A stretch of 64,000 nt of DNA, from the NCBI GenBank assembly GCA_017562135.1, contig QEYB01000588.1, positions 1 to 64,000 on the forward strand. The letters run 5' to 3'. Below the pieces are notes generated by a model. It was not told where the DNA came from. It worked only from the letters and a program-made list of their open reading frames with translations, and ran no database searches. Below are positions 60,785-64,000 of the stretch, piece after piece. How positions within the stretch are numbered: the first letter of the stretch is position 1; each line of letters opens with the position of its first letter. A program made the translations under genes and the position numbers. The DNA comes from Dipylidium caninum. Lineage: Eukaryota; Platyhelminthes; Cestoda; Cyclophyllidea; Dipylidiidae.

Positions 60785-62946
60785 TCACAAAGTAGGCTGT
60801 ACAAAGGGAATAGCAGGAAAAGCATTGAGATCTAGAAATTTTTTCAAAAATTCGCACCGGTGTCGACTTGAGCTTCGACAGACGACCTCCTTTGAGACCT
60901 TATCAGTTTTCCTCTCCATCTCCTCACCACCTTCACCGGTGTCATCCCCCTCCGTCGCCATCGACTGTTGGCTGATAGTTGCCAAGGCCGCAGCAATGAG
61001 GGCATCGGATTGACCGGGGTTAGCTTTTTCATATTCATCCTGAGCGGTAGAAAGGAAGGTCAATGAAAAATAGAGGATGAAACGGAGCCTTGAGCAGAAC
61101 CAGGTTTTAGTGCAATTGTACTCGACTTTAGGCACAATGAGTAAGAGTAGATGACATAAATTCGGTAAGTCAATTAGGGCAACAGTTTCACGAAGTCACC
61201 TTACGAAACCTCAAAAACATTCGATGCTTCTTTAACGAGTTAATAAATTCTTATAACGTGTCCTTGGATCAAACAACATAGCTAATTTTGGTTTAATACT
61301 ATTACAGAAAAATAAAAATCAGGTCAAAAGTCAAGTTGAAAAGTTATATGGACGGATTTTAAGATGTACACTTAATACACGAGATACAACTGTCGCATTG
61401 GAGACCCAAATGCTCATGATACGAGAGATATAACTTTTCGGGTGTGGATGTGTGAGAAAGCAGCGTACCTTAAGCACTTTTATAAGTGTTTCAGCCTTAT
61501 TTAACTGCTTTTTTAATGTAAAGAGGCTGCTCTGCACACATCCAGATCTGTTGAAGATTCTTGAAGGACAGCTTTGAGTTCTGAAAGGGGTAGGGAAAAA
61601 TAGCTATAGTAAAACGCGCCTAAGAAAAAATACAATGGGCTAAACTACGGTAAGCTGTCGTAAGATGCCTTGCAATCCAGCTTTTAAAAGTGGAAAATGT
61701 GAAAGTCACGGAAGACTTGGCCAGTGAAGTCTTTTCTAGTGCACACCAACAATAAAGTTAACAATAAGTTCTGTATTAAAAATTAGTAAAATAAAATCAG
61801 GACTTTCACCACATATAAAAGATCTCAGAGAGCATATTTCGAGGTAAACCAGGCTGAGATGAAGACCTGCCTTAAGGAAATTTAACATGCCAAACAAAAA
61901 ATTGGGTATAAACAACCTTGCGCAGTTTTCATATATTCTCGGATGCAAGAAGCCTGCATTTGCGTTTCCGACTCCAAGGTTACGAGGCGATCCATTTGAT
62001 TTATGGCACCCAGATGTTTATTTTGATCCAAAAGTTTCCGCATGCAGGCCATCAAACGCTTTCCGGAAGCACTTTTGAGGAGAAGAGGAAAGACAACTTG
62101 AGTTTAAGTCAAGCAAACAGCACGCATATACAAACTTGACATGAGCCCACAAACTTACGAACGCAGTCGTGCAGGTATTCGCTAATAACCCGTAGATGAA
62201 AGTAAAAATACCAAAAAATGGTCTCATCACCGATTTAAAATAAGAATAAAAAATACCTGTCAGGAGTGAATTTCCATGCGATAAGATCATCATAACTCTG
62301 TTGAAGTCGCATTTTGCCAGCTTGGGCTGCTTCATAAGCTTTTTGATAGATGAAATCGATGGCGGGATTGAGAACGTATGTTTGGCGCACTCGTTCCCTG
62401 CTATTCAGTTCTCCATCGTCACCGACAAAGCCATCATCGTTCACATCATATTCTATATCTAGATCAGATGATCTTCGCCGACGTTTACTAGGCTAAGCAC
62501 GCAGCAGTAGATTACGAAAAATGTGGTTTGCAAGGTGATAAAATATAGTAGATTACCAGGACCATCGTAGTATGAGCTAGTCGGGCATCACTAACAATGA
62601 AACGCCGAATTGCAGATTCTTCCATTTTGGATAGTTCTTGTTCTTGGATCCTTTGTTTCTCAACTAAACCATAGAACAAGAAAATGAATAATTATGATAC
62701 ACCCAGGGCCAGTCATTCGACCTAGCTCTGTAAAGTATTGATGTATAATAAATTATGTAGATCCTCGCAACTTACTTAACTTCTCAATATCTTCTTCAGC
62801 GTTCTCAATTTTCATTTCTAATCGCCTAATAGCAAGGGCTTGTTCTTCGGCCCTACAAGCAAAACATCAAAAAAGAAAATATCTTACAGAAGTTCCATCC
62901 CAGCAAGGGGATTTTTTGACTGTGCCGACGTCTCGCTTGCAGCCAT
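60785..62946 (-). CDS. WTAP: WTAP homologue, m6A methyltransferase complex regulatory subunit, frame-broken in exon 6
   Basis: Seven exons: 62946-62888, 62852-62776, 62663-62557, 62492-62257, 62071-61917, 61580-61469 and 61039-60785; about 332 residues. The N-terminal part is charged coiled coil (EEQALAIRRLEMKIENAEED), followed by a KRRRRSS stretch that could act as a nuclear signal. The WTAP core is unmistakable: NPAIDFIYQKAYE, DDLIAWKFTPDSASGKRLMA, LLDQNKHLG, as in VDPAINLFFLK and SAWKFTPDSQTGKKLMAK of human WTAP. It scaffolds METTL3-METTL14 in the nucleus. All junctions agree in phase except that exon 6 is one base short: ELKAVLQESSTDLD and VQSSLFTLKKQL (compare human MQSTILVLQQQL) lie in different frames near 61525-61535. 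An AG sits three bases before the ATG, which suits a 5' splice or trans-splice acceptor. Confidence 0.93.
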
Positions 62947-64000
62947 AGCCTGAGGAAACTGATGATTACACATGCGAATACTTATACTATGATAAATAAG
63001 CAATGCAAAAAGTTAGGATAAAACGTGGTCGTCCCTCCTTAAATCAAATTCCAAATTATTAAAAATATATAGCAATAAGAAATGTCTTACACTTGTCAAA
63101 ATACTTCGAAATGTCAAAAAGTCGGGAAAATGTTTACGAGAATGTGCACCAACGCCTGGGGCGAACCAATGAGACTTTTAGTTCTTGACAAACCTATAGA
63201 AAGGTCAAAGCCCAACAATAAGTTATATGGTAGCTATAGTATTATTACAAGATTAAAAAAATTAATAAAAGCTGGTGGTATAGTTGATTAGGCATAGAAA
63301 TTGTGTTGGATAATAAATGCAATGTTCATTATCACAGAGTTGAGATGTATGAAACATTATGGCATTGTTAAAAGACAAAAAAACTTATACAAGCAAGAAC
63401 ATTGTTGATTTCATATGGAAATTTAGTTAGGTAACTAACGTGTTTACTGGCTTCGCCCGTGTAGTTGGACTGCAAAGGTTTATGGAACACTACAGCATCA
63501 TTACAAAATAAGAAATTAAGAAAAACCTAGGACATTGTTGCTTTGAAATGGAAATGCGTTTTATATCTCTGCCCTTATGCATCAAACTTCCAGGCTCACG
63601 TAACATTAACTAAAAATTTCCATCAGGTGAAACGTGTGACAGGTGGCACATGCATACATTCTAACGTAAATTTTCCGGGATTCACAGGATGATGAAATCA
63701 TGTATTGCAATCTTACCATTCTAGACCAATTAATTTAGTTGGCTAAGTAAGCTGTTCGACCATTATAAAGAATAGACTATCTTTTCGAAATAAGTTAGGA
63801 TCGGGAAGGTGATTGTGGCTATTTCATACAACACGCAATGCCAATTACGTTAATAGACATAATTTAAGATGAAATCATTTTTTCTAAATTCGTCGGCGCG
63901 AAAAGCGACATGAAAAATTATTCCATTTGTCGCAATGTTCGAAACGATGTTAAACAGTAGTAGTAAACCCTAGCATTCTTATTTATCCTCGCGAAACTTT
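62947..64000. other. No recognisable gene
   Basis: AT-rich sequence upstream of WTAP. A plus-strand frame (63082-63291) has no domain. The promoter of WTAP is expected at the left edge. Confidence 0.45.

Overview
The window is nuclear DNA of an animal. Almost every recognisable gene is split by GT-AG introns, many of only about 30-45 nt beside others of 1-8.5 kb. The gene set (synaptogyrin, a BCL11-type zinc-finger protein, BLOC-1 subunit 2, WTAP, a WIPI/WDR45 propeller) is metazoan. The mix of tiny and very long introns, the divergence of the proteins and degraded mariner copies fit a parasitic flatworm. That phylum call is inference, not something the sequence states. I see no bacterial operons, CRISPR array, rRNA or confident tRNA, and no previously undescribed biological system.

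Layout. Bases 1-4160 are a purine-rich, T-poor block whose long ORFs are compositional artefacts. From about 6.3 to 12.6 kb lies a compact group: an unidentified two-exon gene (-), a metazoan-type uracil phosphoribosylt­ransferase homologue UPRT (+, 7764-10791), TFIIH subunit GTF2H5 (-, 11275-11529) and complex I subunit NDUFA1 (+, 12323-12567). From 12.6 to 22.8 kb there is mostly unrecognised sequence with one EGF-like exon (-), a mariner relic and one copy of a dispersed GC-rich repeat. SFT2-domain protein (-) and bystin BYSL (+) form a head-to-head pair at 22.8-25.9 kb. A USP36/42-type deubiquitinase fills 35.4-30.5 kb (-). Synaptogyrin runs from 37.3 to 47.4 kb (+), with an 8.5-kb intron packed with repeats and two mariner relics. 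A BCL11-like zinc-finger protein follows (50.5-51.9 kb, +). The right end is a tandem minus-strand run: WTAP (62.9-60.8 kb), BLOC1S2 (59.9-59.1 kb) and a WDR45/WDR45B-type WIPI (58.4-55.4 kb).

Functions. The genes are unrelated housekeeping and vesicle-trafficking genes: ribosome biogenesis (bystin; a USP36-like enzyme would also fit), transcription/repair (GTF2H5), m6A writing (WTAP), autophagy (WIPI), Golgi/endosome trafficking (SFT2D, BLOC1S2, synaptogyrin) and mitochondrial respiration (NDUFA1). There is no sign that they act as one pathway.

Main oddity. Three otherwise well-conserved genes (GTF2H5, synaptogyrin, WTAP) carry a net one-base break inside an exon, and UPRT has a one-base phase clash across an intron. 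Residual indel errors in the assembly explain this more simply than simultaneous loss of several essential genes.
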